DNA of 38,081 nt from an uncultured Candidatus Melainabacteria bacterium (GTDB lineage: Bacteria > Cyanobacteriota > Vampirovibrionia > Gastranaerophilales > Gastranaerophilaceae), in NCBI GenBank assembly GCA_934747325.1, contig CAKVGW010000012.1, forward strand, positions 1-38,081, read 5' to 3'. The translations under genes and the position numbers were made by a program. This document shows, one piece after another, positions 7,450-14,511 of this stretch. How positions within the stretch are numbered: position 1 is the first letter of the stretch; each line of letters starts with the position of its first letter. The notes beneath the pieces were generated by a model that worked only from the letters and a program-made list of their open reading frames with translations, had not been told where the DNA came from and made no database searches.

Positions 7450-8371
7450 TATAATTCTTCCTCATATTTTTCAATTTTTCGATAATTTTTTCTCTTATTG
7501 CTTGAGGCTCAAGCACAGTACAATTTGCACCGAATGAAAGCATTCTCTGAACTGCAACAAATTCATTATGATACTCGCCTTCAACAATCATACCGTTTTC
7601 TTGCTTTTCAACGATTTTTTCATTTTCCAAAATATCGTTCAAACCAAAACTCTTAATGAAAAATTTCACATGAATGTTTTTTACTTGAATATTATCATCA
7701 TTTTCTCTTCGAGAAAGAATTGATTTAATGCGCTTAAGATTCAAAACTACAGATTCTTTTTTGCCCAAATCATAAGCATAGAGATAAATTTTATCATTTT
7801 GGAACACAAGATTTTGAGCGCAAACTTCTTTTGTATCATTTTCTTTCGCAACAGGATTTTTATAAACAAGAGTCAAAATTCTACTGTTATTACAGTCATC
7901 TTTGTAGGATTTTATTATTTCTATATCAAAATTCTTTAATAGAGAAAGTCCGTACAATTCTTCTCTAATTTCATCATCCATTACGTGAAAGGCAAGTTTT
8001 CTGAACAAATCATCGTATTTTAAGAGTAACGCCATATCACAATTATCTTTTACGCGCTTGTATATTTTACGCAGTAAAGAAACCTCTTCACTTGTGATAT
8101 TCAAAGAAAACGGATGTTTTGTCAAAACGTATTTGTAACCTGTCTTTGCACTTGAGCGTGAAATTTCACATCCCATAGTTCTCAAAGTGTTTAAATCAAT
8201 TCTTAATATATCATCAGAATGTTCAGGCTCCATAATTTTAAGCTCAATAAACGCTTTTCTGATTTCTTCCAATGACCTTGGAGCTTTCATCAAAAGTCCT
8301 ACCAAAACCAATGAACGAGTACCTGTCAATGATATTTGGTTCAATTCAGTATCCTCTAATAGTTTAAACAC
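7442..8371 (-). CDS. WYL-domain transcriptional regulator (first of a pair)
   Basis: A 309-aa protein with the same layout as its downstream neighbour: an N-terminal winged-helix region (about residues 15-85, with DLNTLRTMGCEISR), a WYL-like domain (about 160-220, with NLVFQNDKIYLYAYDL) and a C-terminal WCX-like part ending with MLSFGANCTVLEPQAIREKI. The start codon is GTG at 8371, chosen because AAAGAGGG stands six bases upstream. The two regulators are diverged paralogues that overlap by 8 nt and so are probably made in equal amounts and may form a heterodimer. A plausible promoter lies at 8427-8400. Confidence 0.7.
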   Translation of the reverse strand: MFKLLEDTELNQISLTGTRSLVLVGLLMKAPRSLEEIRKAFIELKIMEPEHSDDILRIDLNTLRTMGCEISRSSAKTGYKYVLTKHPFSLNITSEEVSLLRKIYKRVKDNCDMALLLKYDDLFRKLAFHVMDDEIREELYGLSLLKNFDIEIIKSYKDDCNNSRILTLVYKNPVAKENDTKEVCAQNLVFQNDKIYLYAYDLGKKESVVLNLKRIKSILSRRENDDNIQVKNIHVKFFIKSFGLNDILENEKIVEKQENGMIVEGEYHNEFVAVQRMLSFGANCTVLEPQAIREKIIEKLKNMRKNYNG

Positions 8372-8399
8372 AAATTACCCTCTTTAATAACGCAAAAAT

Positions 8400-8427
8400 T
8401 TTATAAAATTTGCATACTTATACTCAA
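8400..8427 (-). promoter_or_regulatory. Sigma-70-type promoter of the WYL-WYL-coaX operon
   Basis: TTGAGT (8427-8422), 16 bases, TATAAA (8405-8400) on the minus strand. Start predicted near 8393, giving a leader of about 22 nt with the AAAGAGGG ribosome binding site. Confidence 0.45.
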
Positions 8428-8441
8428 AAAACTTATCTATA

Positions 8442-9014
8442 TTATTTACACAAATCTAATAAATATTCAATAGTAGCTTCACAATATCTTCTGTCTTCTG
8501 AGCTGAAAGGCAAGACATCGCCTGAAAAATTACGTCTTATATTCGCTAAAACACTTTGTTGTTTACCTTTTGAAATATAATCAATTTTTGTTACAATTGT
8601 AAAAATCGGTAAGTTATAAGCTTCTACCCATTCTCTCATTTGAAAATCATTTTTTTGGATATCATGTCTTGCATCAATAAATTGAATTAAAGACTTAATT
8701 TGTTTTCGATTAAGCAAATATTCTTCCAAATATTTTTGCCATCTTGCTTGAGCTTCTCTGGAAACTTTTGCATAACCATACCCCGGAAGATCAGCAATCA
8801 TAAATTTATCAGAAAAATTGAAAAAATTAATCAATCTTGTTTTACCGGGAGTATTGGAAGTTTTTGCAAGTTTTTTGTTGTTGCATAATGCATTTATAAA
8901 CGAAGATTTACCGACATTTGAACGCCCTAAAAGCGGAAATTCAGGAAACGGAAAATCAGGACATTGAGAAAGTTTTTCTGCACTTATTATAAAATTCGCA
9001 TTAAGCTGTTTCAT
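8442..9014 (-). CDS. engB: Ribosome biogenesis GTPase EngB (YsxC/YihA)
   Basis: A small TRAFAC-class GTPase of 190 aa needed for assembly of the large ribosomal subunit. G1 is GRSNVGKS (30-37), G3 DLPGYG (75-80), G4 TKID (142-145), and the SSED segment near residue 172 fits G5. The length is the family norm. The first 14 nt overlap the end of the small upstream gene, with which it is probably co-transcribed. The ATG at 9014 is the only one that keeps the short N-terminal strand before G1. Confidence 0.93.
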   Translation of the reverse strand: MKQLNANFIISAEKLSQCPDFPFPEFPLLGRSNVGKSSFINALCNNKKLAKTSNTPGKTRLINFFNFSDKFMIADLPGYGYAKVSREAQARWQKYLEEYLLNRKQIKSLIQFIDARHDIQKNDFQMREWVEAYNLPIFTIVTKIDYISKGKQQSVLANIRRNFSGDVLPFSSEDRRYCEATIEYLLDLCK

Positions 9015-9252
9015 TTTGTTTTTCCATTTCTTGTTTTTGTTTTGCTCTATGAGTAACTAAAGAAAGTAAATTATATAGTTTTTCGTTATTAACAACAGTC
9101 AATTGAGCTTTGTTTTTCATCATAGAAACATCAATTGACGGTTTATTTTCAAAAATATTGCCCGTTTGAATGCTGACAATCTGCACGAAATTGTCTTTTA
9201 GAATGCTTAGGGGTTCTTTTAAAAATATCTCAAATGTTTTAAAAATGTTCAT
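9001..9252 (-). CDS. Small conserved-looking protein upstream of engB, unknown
   Basis: The protein has 83 aa from the ATG at 9252, which has GGAAG six bases upstream. A longer reading from 9285 adds 11 residues but has no ribosome binding site. It has no signal peptide or membrane helix; the C-terminal 25 residues are charged and Gln/Lys/Glu-rich, suggesting a helix. Its end overlaps engB by 14 nt, so the two are coupled. I do not recognise it. Confidence 0.55.
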   Translation of the reverse strand: MNIFKTFEIFLKEPLSILKDNFVQIVSIQTGNIFENKPSIDVSMMKNKAQLTVVNNEKLYNLLSLVTHRAKQKQEMEKQNETA

Positions 9253-9350
9253 ATTTACTTCCGAGTTTGTATAAACATTGTACATTAAAATCTAATTCAT
9301 GCAAAGAGGAAATTTTTCATGATAATACAAGTCTTAATTCAGACAATACA

Positions 9351-9379
9351 TTGATTATTTTACAACATTATGTTAAACT
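9351..9379 (+). promoter_or_regulatory. Putative promoter of the small hydrophobic peptide RNA
   Basis: TTGATT (9351-9356), 17 bases, TAAACT (9374-9379). The predicted start near 9386 places the 5' pairing element at 9395-9405 almost at the RNA's 5' end. Confidence 0.4.
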
Positions 9380-9385
9380 TAGCAC

Positions 9386-9570
9386 AGCACTTTGAAAGTA
9401 CAGGCTAAAGATTTTTATTATTTTTCGCTAACGAAAGGAGGTCGAATGATAATCAAAATCAGCGAAAGAGAACTACTAATAATCCTACTAATAGTTCTCA
9501 CAACCAAAGTCCTATAATTAGGACGCAGGTCAGGGTATTAGCGCTACCCTTGCCTGTACTTTTATTTTAA
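9386..9570 (+). ncRNA. Compact structured mRNA with 5'-3' closing helix (type I toxin-like)
   Basis: Most of the gap between engB's partner and prmA is a self-folding unit. The sequence AAAGTACAGGC (9395-9405) is perfectly complementary over 11 bases to GCCTGTACTTT (9552-9562), closing the whole RNA. Inside are a small hairpin TTTCG/CGAAA (9423-9436) that takes in the first bases of the ribosome binding site, GAGAACTA/TAGTTCTC (9468-9499) within the ORF, GTCCTA/TAGGAC (9509-9524) around the stop codon, and AGGGTA/TACCCT (9532-9550). The 3' arm runs into TTTTATTTT, as in a terminator. Long-range end pairing with a strong but masked ribosome binding site is characteristic of type I toxin mRNAs such as AapA and Hok. 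Homology to any of these is not claimed. Confidence 0.5.
9446..9517 (+). CDS. 23-residue hydrophobic peptide, candidate type I toxin
   Basis: A short ORF directly after AAAGGAGGT (9434-9442), the strongest ribosome binding site in the window. The peptide starts MIIKISERE and continues with a run of Leu, Ile and Val (residues 10-18) before TTKVL, enough for a short membrane helix like those of Ibs-type toxins. It uses CTA and ATA codons (five CTA of six Leu), unlike neighbouring genes, which prefer TTA and ATT; the nine-base unit CTACTAATA is repeated at 9473 and 9485. An alternative is a branched-chain amino acid leader peptide, but the next gene is prmA, which has no link to those amino acids. 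Confidence 0.45.
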   Translation: MIIKISERELLIILLIVLTTKVL

Positions 9571-9591
9571 CACATTTTTAAAAGACTTCAA
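9564..9591 (-). promoter_or_regulatory. Putative antisense promoter facing the small peptide RNA
   Basis: On the minus strand TTGAAG (9591-9586), 16 bases, TAAAAT (9569-9564). An RNA starting near 9557 would be complementary to the 3' arm, the hairpins and the ORF of the structured mRNA, as expected of an antitoxin. No clear terminator was found for it. Confidence 0.35.
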
Positions 9592-9614
9592 GTTTTAGCT
9601 AAAAGGAATTTTAC

Positions 9615-10541
9615 ATGAATAATTACTATGAATTAAGAATATCAATTAACCCTGAAATTGAAGAAATAGTTTCAGACATTTGTTTTTCAAATTTTGATTG
9701 CGAAGGCGTTGTTTTGGCAGAAGAAACATATAAAGATTTAGTTATGACTGCAACCACAAAAGGAACTTTGCGAGTATTTTTGACGGATTTGAACTGCAAT
9801 CCCGTTGAATTATTAAAAACAGAACGTGAATTATTAAAAGAACGCGGTTTTTCAGATGAAGAACTCGGAAGTTGGGAAATTACCGTAGACGAAAAAGAAA
9901 ATCAAGATTGGTCTAAAAAATGGAAAGAAAAATGGACTGTAACTCATGTTACGGACAGAATTGCAGTTGTGCCAAGTTGGTTAACTTATGAGCCAAAAGA
10001 AGGCGAAATCACTATCACACTCGACCCCGGATGTGCGTTTGGTACAGGCACTCACCAAACAACGCAACTATGCATGAAAGCGATTGAAAAATATTTAAAA
10101 AAAGGTGATAAAGTTGCAGACATCGGAACAGGTTCAGGAATTTTATCAATTTGCGCTATAAAATTTGGAGCGTCTTCTGCTTACGGTTGCGACATTGACG
10201 ATACTGTAATTGATGTTTGTAGAGAAAATGCAAAAATTAACGGAATCGACGTGGATTACCCTCAAGGGGAATGTAACCCCGCGCCTGTAAAATTTGAGCT
10301 TAACACAGCTGACAAAATTACTGAAAAATTTGACTTCGTTTGCGCAAATATTTTACACAACGTTCTTGCAGAAATAATGGGCGATTTGAAAAATATCATG
10401 AAAGACGATGCTAAAATGTCTTTGAGCGGAATTTTAGATGAAAAGAAATCGATTGTTTTAGAAGCAATTGAACGTGAAGGTTTGAAAATCATTGATACAA
10501 TTTCACAAGATCAATGGATTAGTTTTGTTGTAACCAAATAG
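9615..10541 (+). CDS. prmA: Ribosomal protein L11 methyltransferase
   Basis: Methylates lysines of ribosomal protein uL11 with S-adenosylmethionine. The 308-aa protein has the N-terminal substrate-recognition domain (about residues 1-100) and a Rossmann methyltransferase domain with the family-specific DPGCAFGTGTH (137-147), SAM-binding DIGTGSG (169-175) and CANILHNVLAE near residue 243 (the NILANxL motif). AAAGGA stands nine bases before the ATG. It is followed after 177 nt by rplU and so sits in a translation-related neighbourhood. Confidence 0.92.
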   Translation: MNNYYELRISINPEIEEIVSDICFSNFDCEGVVLAEETYKDLVMTATTKGTLRVFLTDLNCNPVELLKTERELLKERGFSDEELGSWEITVDEKENQDWSKKWKEKWTVTHVTDRIAVVPSWLTYEPKEGEITITLDPGCAFGTGTHQTTQLCMKAIEKYLKKGDKVADIGTGSGILSICAIKFGASSAYGCDIDDTVIDVCRENAKINGIDVDYPQGECNPAPVKFELNTADKITEKFDFVCANILHNVLAEIMGDLKNIMKDDAKMSLSGILDEKKSIVLEAIEREGLKIIDTISQDQWISFVVTK

Positions 10542-10577
10542 GCTTGTCAAATTGTAAACAATTTTAAACTTGCATGC

Positions 10578-10607
10578 TTGACAGCAAAAGCCTTATCATG
10601 GTTAAAT
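10578..10607 (+). promoter_or_regulatory. Promoter of rplU-rpmA
   Basis: A perfect TTGACA (10578-10583), 18 bases, TTAAAT (10602-10607). The start near 10614 gives a leader of about 105 nt carrying the nested helices listed separately. Confidence 0.6.
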
Positions 10608-10634
10608 TGAAGTATAAATAGTATTAGATAGGTT

Positions 10635-10696
10635 AATCGTGTCTAAACGGGCGCAAAAAAGTTGATAACAATGGACTTTTAAAACGCTCTACGATT
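10635..10696 (+). promoter_or_regulatory. Structured rplU leader (L21-leader-like)
   Basis: Three nested helices can form: AATCGT (10635-10640) with ACGATT (10691-10696), GGGCG (10649-10653) with CGCTC (10685-10689), and AAAAGT (10657-10662) with ACTTTT (10675-10680). The structure sits just before the rplU ribosome binding site. Ribosomal protein L21 leaders with autogenous control are known in other bacteria; membership of that class is inferred from position and shape only. Confidence 0.4.
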
Positions 10697-10718
10697 CCTC
10701 AAAAAGAAAGGAAATACA

Positions 10719-11069
10719 ATGTACGCAATAGTCGAAACAGGTGGTAAACAATACCAAGTTGAAGAAGGACGTTATGTAGACGTTGAATTATTAGGCGAAG
10801 AAAAAGACGCTAAAGTTGTTTTTGATAAAGTTGTTATGATTGTTAACGGCAAAAAATCAAAAGTTGGTCAACCATACGTAGCTAACGCTAAGGTTGAAGG
10901 TACAATCGTAAAAAATGACAAAGCTAAAAAAGTAATCGTATACAAACAAAGACCTAAAAAAGGTTATAGAAAAAAACAAGGTCATAGACAAGGCTTTGCA
11001 AGAGTTATGATTAGCAAAATCAGAACTACAGCTTCTAAAGCTAAAGCAGAAGCAACTTCTGAAGAATAG
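10719..11069 (+). CDS. rplU: 50S ribosomal protein bL21
   Basis: A 116-aa ribosomal protein, recognised from MYAIVETGGKQYQVEEG at the start, the typical KQRPKKGYRKKQGHRQ segment (about 83-98) and the basic C-terminus; the last 15 residues are an Ala/Lys/Glu tail beyond the usual core. A strong AAAGGAAA ribosome binding site precedes the ATG. It is followed by rpmA, the standard bL21-bL27 pair. A weak hairpin (CACCC/GGGTG at 11079-11097) lies between the two and may tune the ratio. Confidence 0.96.
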   Translation: MYAIVETGGKQYQVEEGRYVDVELLGEEKDAKVVFDKVVMIVNGKKSKVGQPYVANAKVEGTIVKNDKAKKVIVYKQRPKKGYRKKQGHRQGFARVMISKIRTTASKAKAEATSEE

Positions 11070-11167
11070 TCGGACTCGCACCCTTTCAAAGTGGGTGTTT
11101 AAAATAGAGGTTGATAAATAATTATAAAGTCAACCGATTAAAATGATATAAAAAAAGGAGAATAAAA

Positions 11168-11422
11168 ATGGCACATAAGAAAGGTATGGGTTCCACCCGT
11201 AACGGTCGTGATTCCGAAGCGAAGCGATTAGGCGTTAAAAAATTCGGTGGAGAAATTGTTAAAGCCGGTAACATCCTTGTTCGCCAAAGAGGAACAAAAG
11301 TTCACCCTGGTAACAACGTAGGTATCGGTTCAGATGATACTTTGTTCGCATTAATTGACGGACAAGTTAAATTTGAAGCTCACAGACGCGATAGAAAACA
11401 AGTTAGCGTATACGCTGTGTAG
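11168..11422 (+). CDS. rpmA: 50S ribosomal protein bL27
   Basis: An 84-aa protein starting [16 protein letters not shown], with [22 protein letters not shown] in the middle, as in all bL27 proteins. The N-terminus that reaches the peptidyl transferase centre begins directly at the conserved AHKKG, with no Firmicutes-type cleaved extension. AAAGGAGA lies eight bases upstream. A strong bidirectional terminator follows after 17 bases. Confidence 0.97.
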   Translation: MAHKKGMGSTRNGRDSEAKRLGVKKFGGEIVKAGNILVRQRGTKVHPGNNVGIGSDDTLFALIDGQVKFEAHRRDRKQVSVYAV

Positions 11423-11438
11423 TTTATCAATAATTATC

Positions 11439-11472
11439 AAAAATGGCGAAGCCCTAGGGCTTCGCCATTTTT
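11439..11472. terminator. Bidirectional intrinsic terminator
   Basis: A perfect dyad of about 17 bp per arm centred on 11455/11456: A-run, ATGGCGAAGCCC, TA, GGGCTTCGCCAT, T-run. It serves rpmA on the plus strand and the small gene at 11487 on the minus strand. Confidence 0.9.
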
Positions 11473-11486
11473 ATATACAATAAAAT

Positions 11487-11909
11487 CTACTTATTTTTAC
11501 CTGTTATCCAATTCCAAGCATTTTTAATGCCTTTACCTATCCAATTCACGGCAGATTTTACGCCGTTAAATACAGCTTTGCCTGCTGGAACCAATGCTTT
11601 ATTCCATACCCAGCCACATGCTTTTCCTACCGCTTTTCCTGCAGGTGCAATTGCTTTATTCCAAACCCAACTGCAAGCAGAACCAATTCCCTTAAATACA
11701 GAAGGAAGTGCAGGTACTAAAGCCATGCCTGCAGCATAACCTAAGCCTATTCCTGCGCCCATTTCGAACATATTGCCACCACCTGCGAAACCGTAACCAA
11801 AACATCCCGGAGAAAAACTCATCGGCATTGTCGTAAATGATGGAAAGCCACAACATGCAGAGTTCAGATTGGTATTATGCATTATTATTGTCGTATTACC
11901 AAAGCACAT
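11487..11909 (-). CDS. Gly/Cys-rich small protein with tandem Trp repeats, unknown
   Basis: The protein has 140 aa. Residues 1-65 are rich in Gly, Cys, Met and Phe, including a glycine stretch GAGIGLGYAAG. Residues 78-96 and 97-115 are two near-identical 19-residue units of pattern ACxWVWNKAxxPAGKAV, and a third, decayed unit follows (GVKSAVNWIGKGIKNAWNWI). The repeat is also visible in the DNA, so it arose by tandem duplication. The Trp, Lys and Gly content suggests amphipathic helices that meet a membrane, but no Sec signal is seen. GAGGA lies seven bases before the ATG. An HLR1 repeat stands at 11976-11993, so it probably belongs to the same regulon as the sigma-28 genes. I do not recognise the family. 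Confidence 0.6.
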   Translation of the reverse strand: MCFGNTTIIMHNTNLNSACCGFPSFTTMPMSFSPGCFGYGFAGGGNMFEMGAGIGLGYAAGMALVPALPSVFKGIGSACSWVWNKAIAPAGKAVGKACGWVWNKALVPAGKAVFNGVKSAVNWIGKGIKNAWNWITGKNK

Positions 11910-11931
11910 ATTTTATCCTCGTTATATATAA

Positions 11932-11958
11932 AAAGTATAGATTTAAGATAAAATTGCC
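11932..11958 (-). promoter_or_regulatory. Activator-dependent promoter of the Trp-repeat gene
   Basis: On the minus strand a -10-like TATACT (11939-11934) lies 11 bases after GGCAATTT (11958-11951). There is no TTGACA box. The position relative to the upstream HLR1 repeat (17 bp) is the same as in the sigma-28 promoters of this window, but the boxes are different. Confidence 0.4.
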
Positions 11959-11975
11959 TTTTTTGATAACTCTGA

Positions 11976-11993
11976 TTTACAAATATTTACAAA
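11976..11993 (+). promoter_or_regulatory. HLR1-type tandem repeat, perfect
   Basis: TTTACAAA, two bases, TTTACAAA: an exact consensus match with identical half-sites, between the Trp-repeat gene and recG. Orientation relative to the gene at 11909 is the same as at the sigma-28 promoters. Confidence 0.65.
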
Positions 11994-12001
11994 TTAATAA
12001 T

Positions 12002-14365
12002 TTATCCCGCGCCAAACAAATCGCCGTCAAAATTCAAACCTTTAGCCTCTTTTAATAAAGGATAATCATCAATATTATTATTTCTTACAAAATCAATGGC
12101 TTCACTTCGGGCTAGTTCCAAAATTTTAGCGTCATTTACAATATCAGCAATAATCATATCAGGCAACCCGCTCTGACGAGTTCCCAAAAATTCCCCAGGG
12201 CCTCTAATTTGCAAGTCTTTTTCCGCTATTACAAAGCCGTCATTCGTTTGCGTCATAATATCCAATCTTGCGCGTGTTTCTTGAGATTTTGTAGAAGATG
12301 ATAAAACACAATAAGACTGCAAATCGCTTCTGCCAACACGTCCTCTTAACTGGTGCAACTGCGAAAGTCCGAAGCGTTCGGCATTTTCAATTACTATGAC
12401 TGTAGCATTAGGAACATCCACACCGACTTCAACAACCGTCGTAGAAACCAAAATATCGTATTCTTTGTTTTTAAATTTTTCCATGACTTCGTCTTTTTCA
12501 TCATTTTTCAATTTGCCATGCAAAAGTCCGATTTTGTAGTTTGGAAAAACTTCTTTCTGCCAGCGTTCTTTTTCTATCGTAGCAGCCTTAGCAGAAAGCG
12601 TTTCACTTTCTTCAATCAACGGATAAACAATATAAGCTTGTCGCCCCGCGTCAACTTCATGTCTTATTAAATCCGCAATCTGTTTTTTGGAATTCGTAAG
12701 CGTGGTTATAATCGGTTTTCTGCCTTTTGGCAATTCGTCAATGATTGTCAAATCCAAATCGCCGTTCATAGTAATTGCAAGCGTTCTCGGGATAGGAGTT
12801 GCTGTCATAGTTAAAACTTGCGGATTTTGAGATTTCTTCCTCAAAGCTAATCTCTGCTTTACGCCAAATCTGTGCTGTTCATCAATTACAACTGCACCTA
12901 AATTCGCAAATTCAACTCCATCTTGAATTAGCGCGTGCGTTCCGACTGCAATATTTGCTTGCCCGTTTCGCAAATTTATTTCAGATTCACGTCTTAATTT
13001 TTTACCAATACTTCCAATTAAAAGCTCGACTTTTAAGCCAAGTGGCGTAAGCCATTTGACTAAATTATTATAATGCTGTTGCGCTAAAATTTCAGTAGGT
13101 GCCATAATTGCAGCCTGATAACCATTCTCGATTCCTGCAAGCAACATAATCGTAGCAACAACAGTTTTTCCACTACCTACGTCACCTTGAAGTAACCTTT
13201 GCATAGGTTTGGTTGAGTTTAAATCATTCAAAATTTCATTCACCGCTCTTTGTTGAGCAGAAGTCAATTTGAATGGCAAGCTTTCAATAAAACGCACTAC
13301 AAGCCCATCTTTCTTGATTTCTAAAGGTACGGCAGAAAGATTTTTATTGTTTTCTTCCCTTAAAAGTGCAAGTTTTAGTTGAATTAAAAATAATTCCTCA
13401 AAGACGAGAGAATATCGTGCTTTTTGCAATGTTTCATTGTCTTTTGGGAAATGGATGTTTTCAATCGCTTCGTTTTTAGGTAGCAAATTATATTTTTCAA
13501 TAATCTTAGCGGGCAAAACCGTTTCAATATCATTTTTGAAAAGTTGAATTGTACTAAAAATAGCACGTCTTAAAGTTTTGATATTCAATTTATCGCTTAA
13601 TGGATAAATCGGCACAATTCTTGCGAGATTTATGTTTGCAGGATTAAGAATATCATCATCCATAATAGAATATGTAGGCTTGTCAAGTGTCAAATTCCTA
13701 TCGTAATTATTGTATTTAACAAGCCCTGACACCATTATTCCAGAGCCTTTTGGAAATTGTGACTTCATTCTCTCTTGAGTATATTTGTTAGATTTTGAAG
13801 CGAAAAAGCTTAAACTTAAATAACCTGAACCATCGCCAATTCTTACTTTTATGACACCTAAATTATTTTTCGTGGTAAAAGCTTCAACTGCTTTTATTGT
13901 CCCAAAAATTGTCGTAGTTTCTCCGACTTTCAAATCTCGAATTCGTGTTCTTGTCGAATAATCAACGTGTTTGCGAGGAAAATAATACAACAAATCTCCG
14001 ACCGTATAAATTCCAAGTTTATTTAAAATATAAGCGATTTTTGGCCCGACGCCTTTCAAATACATCACATCAGATTTAAGAGTAAGCGTATTGTCTTTTT
14101 GTTCCTCCGTTTTGGGCAACATATCAGCTTTTATAACGTTCACAAGTCTTTCTAAAGAGCGTTTGCGTTGAGGAAGCGTATCCATTGAATAGCGTTCAAA
14201 ATGCTCAAGCAATACTTTCCATTTCGGATTCTTAGAAACCTTAATTTCTTTTCTTAATTCTGAACAAATAAAAGAAGCAAAGCTTTTGGATTTGCCGTTG
14301 ATATTAATATATTTATACTTAACCTCAATTTCTACAGCTTTTTTTATTTGCTCAAGATTTTCCAT
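12002..14365 (-). CDS. recG: ATP-dependent DNA helicase RecG, long cyanobacterial-like form
   Basis: Remodels stalled replication forks and branch-migrates Holliday junctions. The 787-aa protein has an N-terminal extension of about 100 residues (AVEIEVKYKYININGKSK) resembling that of cyanobacterial RecG. Next come the wedge/OB region (from VMYLKGVGPKIAYILNKLG), Walker A GDVGSGKT (394-401), the RecG-specific DEQH box (495-498), TATPIPRT, and the C-terminal helicase motifs STTVVEVGVDVP and QLRGRVGRS. The ATG has no Shine-Dalgarno sequence; a perfect TATAAT (14377-14372) ends six bases before it, so the mRNA may be leaderless. It shares the 5' region with the divergent gene at 14512. Confidence 0.94.
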   Translation of the reverse strand: MENLEQIKKAVEIEVKYKYININGKSKSFASFICSELRKEIKVSKNPKWKVLLEHFERYSMDTLPQRKRSLERLVNVIKADMLPKTEEQKDNTLTLKSDVMYLKGVGPKIAYILNKLGIYTVGDLLYYFPRKHVDYSTRTRIRDLKVGETTTIFGTIKAVEAFTTKNNLGVIKVRIGDGSGYLSLSFFASKSNKYTQERMKSQFPKGSGIMVSGLVKYNNYDRNLTLDKPTYSIMDDDILNPANINLARIVPIYPLSDKLNIKTLRRAIFSTIQLFKNDIETVLPAKIIEKYNLLPKNEAIENIHFPKDNETLQKARYSLVFEELFLIQLKLALLREENNKNLSAVPLEIKKDGLVVRFIESLPFKLTSAQQRAVNEILNDLNSTKPMQRLLQGDVGSGKTVVATIMLLAGIENGYQAAIMAPTEILAQQHYNNLVKWLTPLGLKVELLIGSIGKKLRRESEINLRNGQANIAVGTHALIQDGVEFANLGAVVIDEQHRFGVKQRLALRKKSQNPQVLTMTATPIPRTLAITMNGDLDLTIIDELPKGRKPIITTLTNSKKQIADLIRHEVDAGRQAYIVYPLIEESETLSAKAATIEKERWQKEVFPNYKIGLLHGKLKNDEKDEVMEKFKNKEYDILVSTTVVEVGVDVPNATVIVIENAERFGLSQLHQLRGRVGRSDLQSYCVLSSSTKSQETRARLDIMTQTNDGFVIAEKDLQIRGPGEFLGTRQSGLPDMIIADIVNDAKILELARSEAIDFVRNNNIDDYPLLKEAKGLNFDGDLFGAG

Positions 14366-14371
14366 AAGAAA

Positions 14372-14377
14372 ATTATA
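14372..14377 (-). promoter_or_regulatory. -10 box of recG, predicted leaderless start
   Basis: TATAAT on the minus strand, six bases before the recG ATG, with no clear -35 box and no Shine-Dalgarno sequence. Confidence 0.45.
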
Positions 14378-14408
14378 CTATGTGAAATGAAGCGTTTGTG
14401 CCTTATAA

Positions 14409-14426
14409 ATTGTAAAGATTTGTAAA
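14409..14426 (-). promoter_or_regulatory. HLR1-type tandem repeat, perfect
   Basis: On the minus strand TTTACAAA, two bases, TTTACAAT. It lies exactly 17 bp upstream of the -35 box of the sigma-28 promoter at 14444. It also lies 30 bp upstream of the recG -10 box, so it could affect both divergent genes. Confidence 0.65.
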
Positions 14427-14443
14427 ACTTTTTAAACATGTCC

Positions 14444-14471
14444 TAAAGTTTTTATCAAAATGTGCCGTAAA
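14444..14471 (+). promoter_or_regulatory. Sigma-28 (FliA-type) promoter
   Basis: TAAAGTTT (14444-14451), 12 bases, GCCGTAAA (14464-14471). The -35 box is exact; the -10 box has two changes from GCCGATAA, the same two as in the promoter at 19961. Spacing is one base longer than the classic 11. Confidence 0.7.
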
Positions 14472-14511
14472 CATGAGTATACAAGGGAAAATATAAGGAC
14501 CTAGCAACAAA

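Noticed and set aside
9446..9517. Branched-chain amino acid leader peptide with attenuator
   Set aside because: The peptide is rich in Leu, Ile and Val and hairpins follow, but the downstream gene is prmA, and the 5'-3' end pairing has no role in attenuation. Kept only as an alternative.
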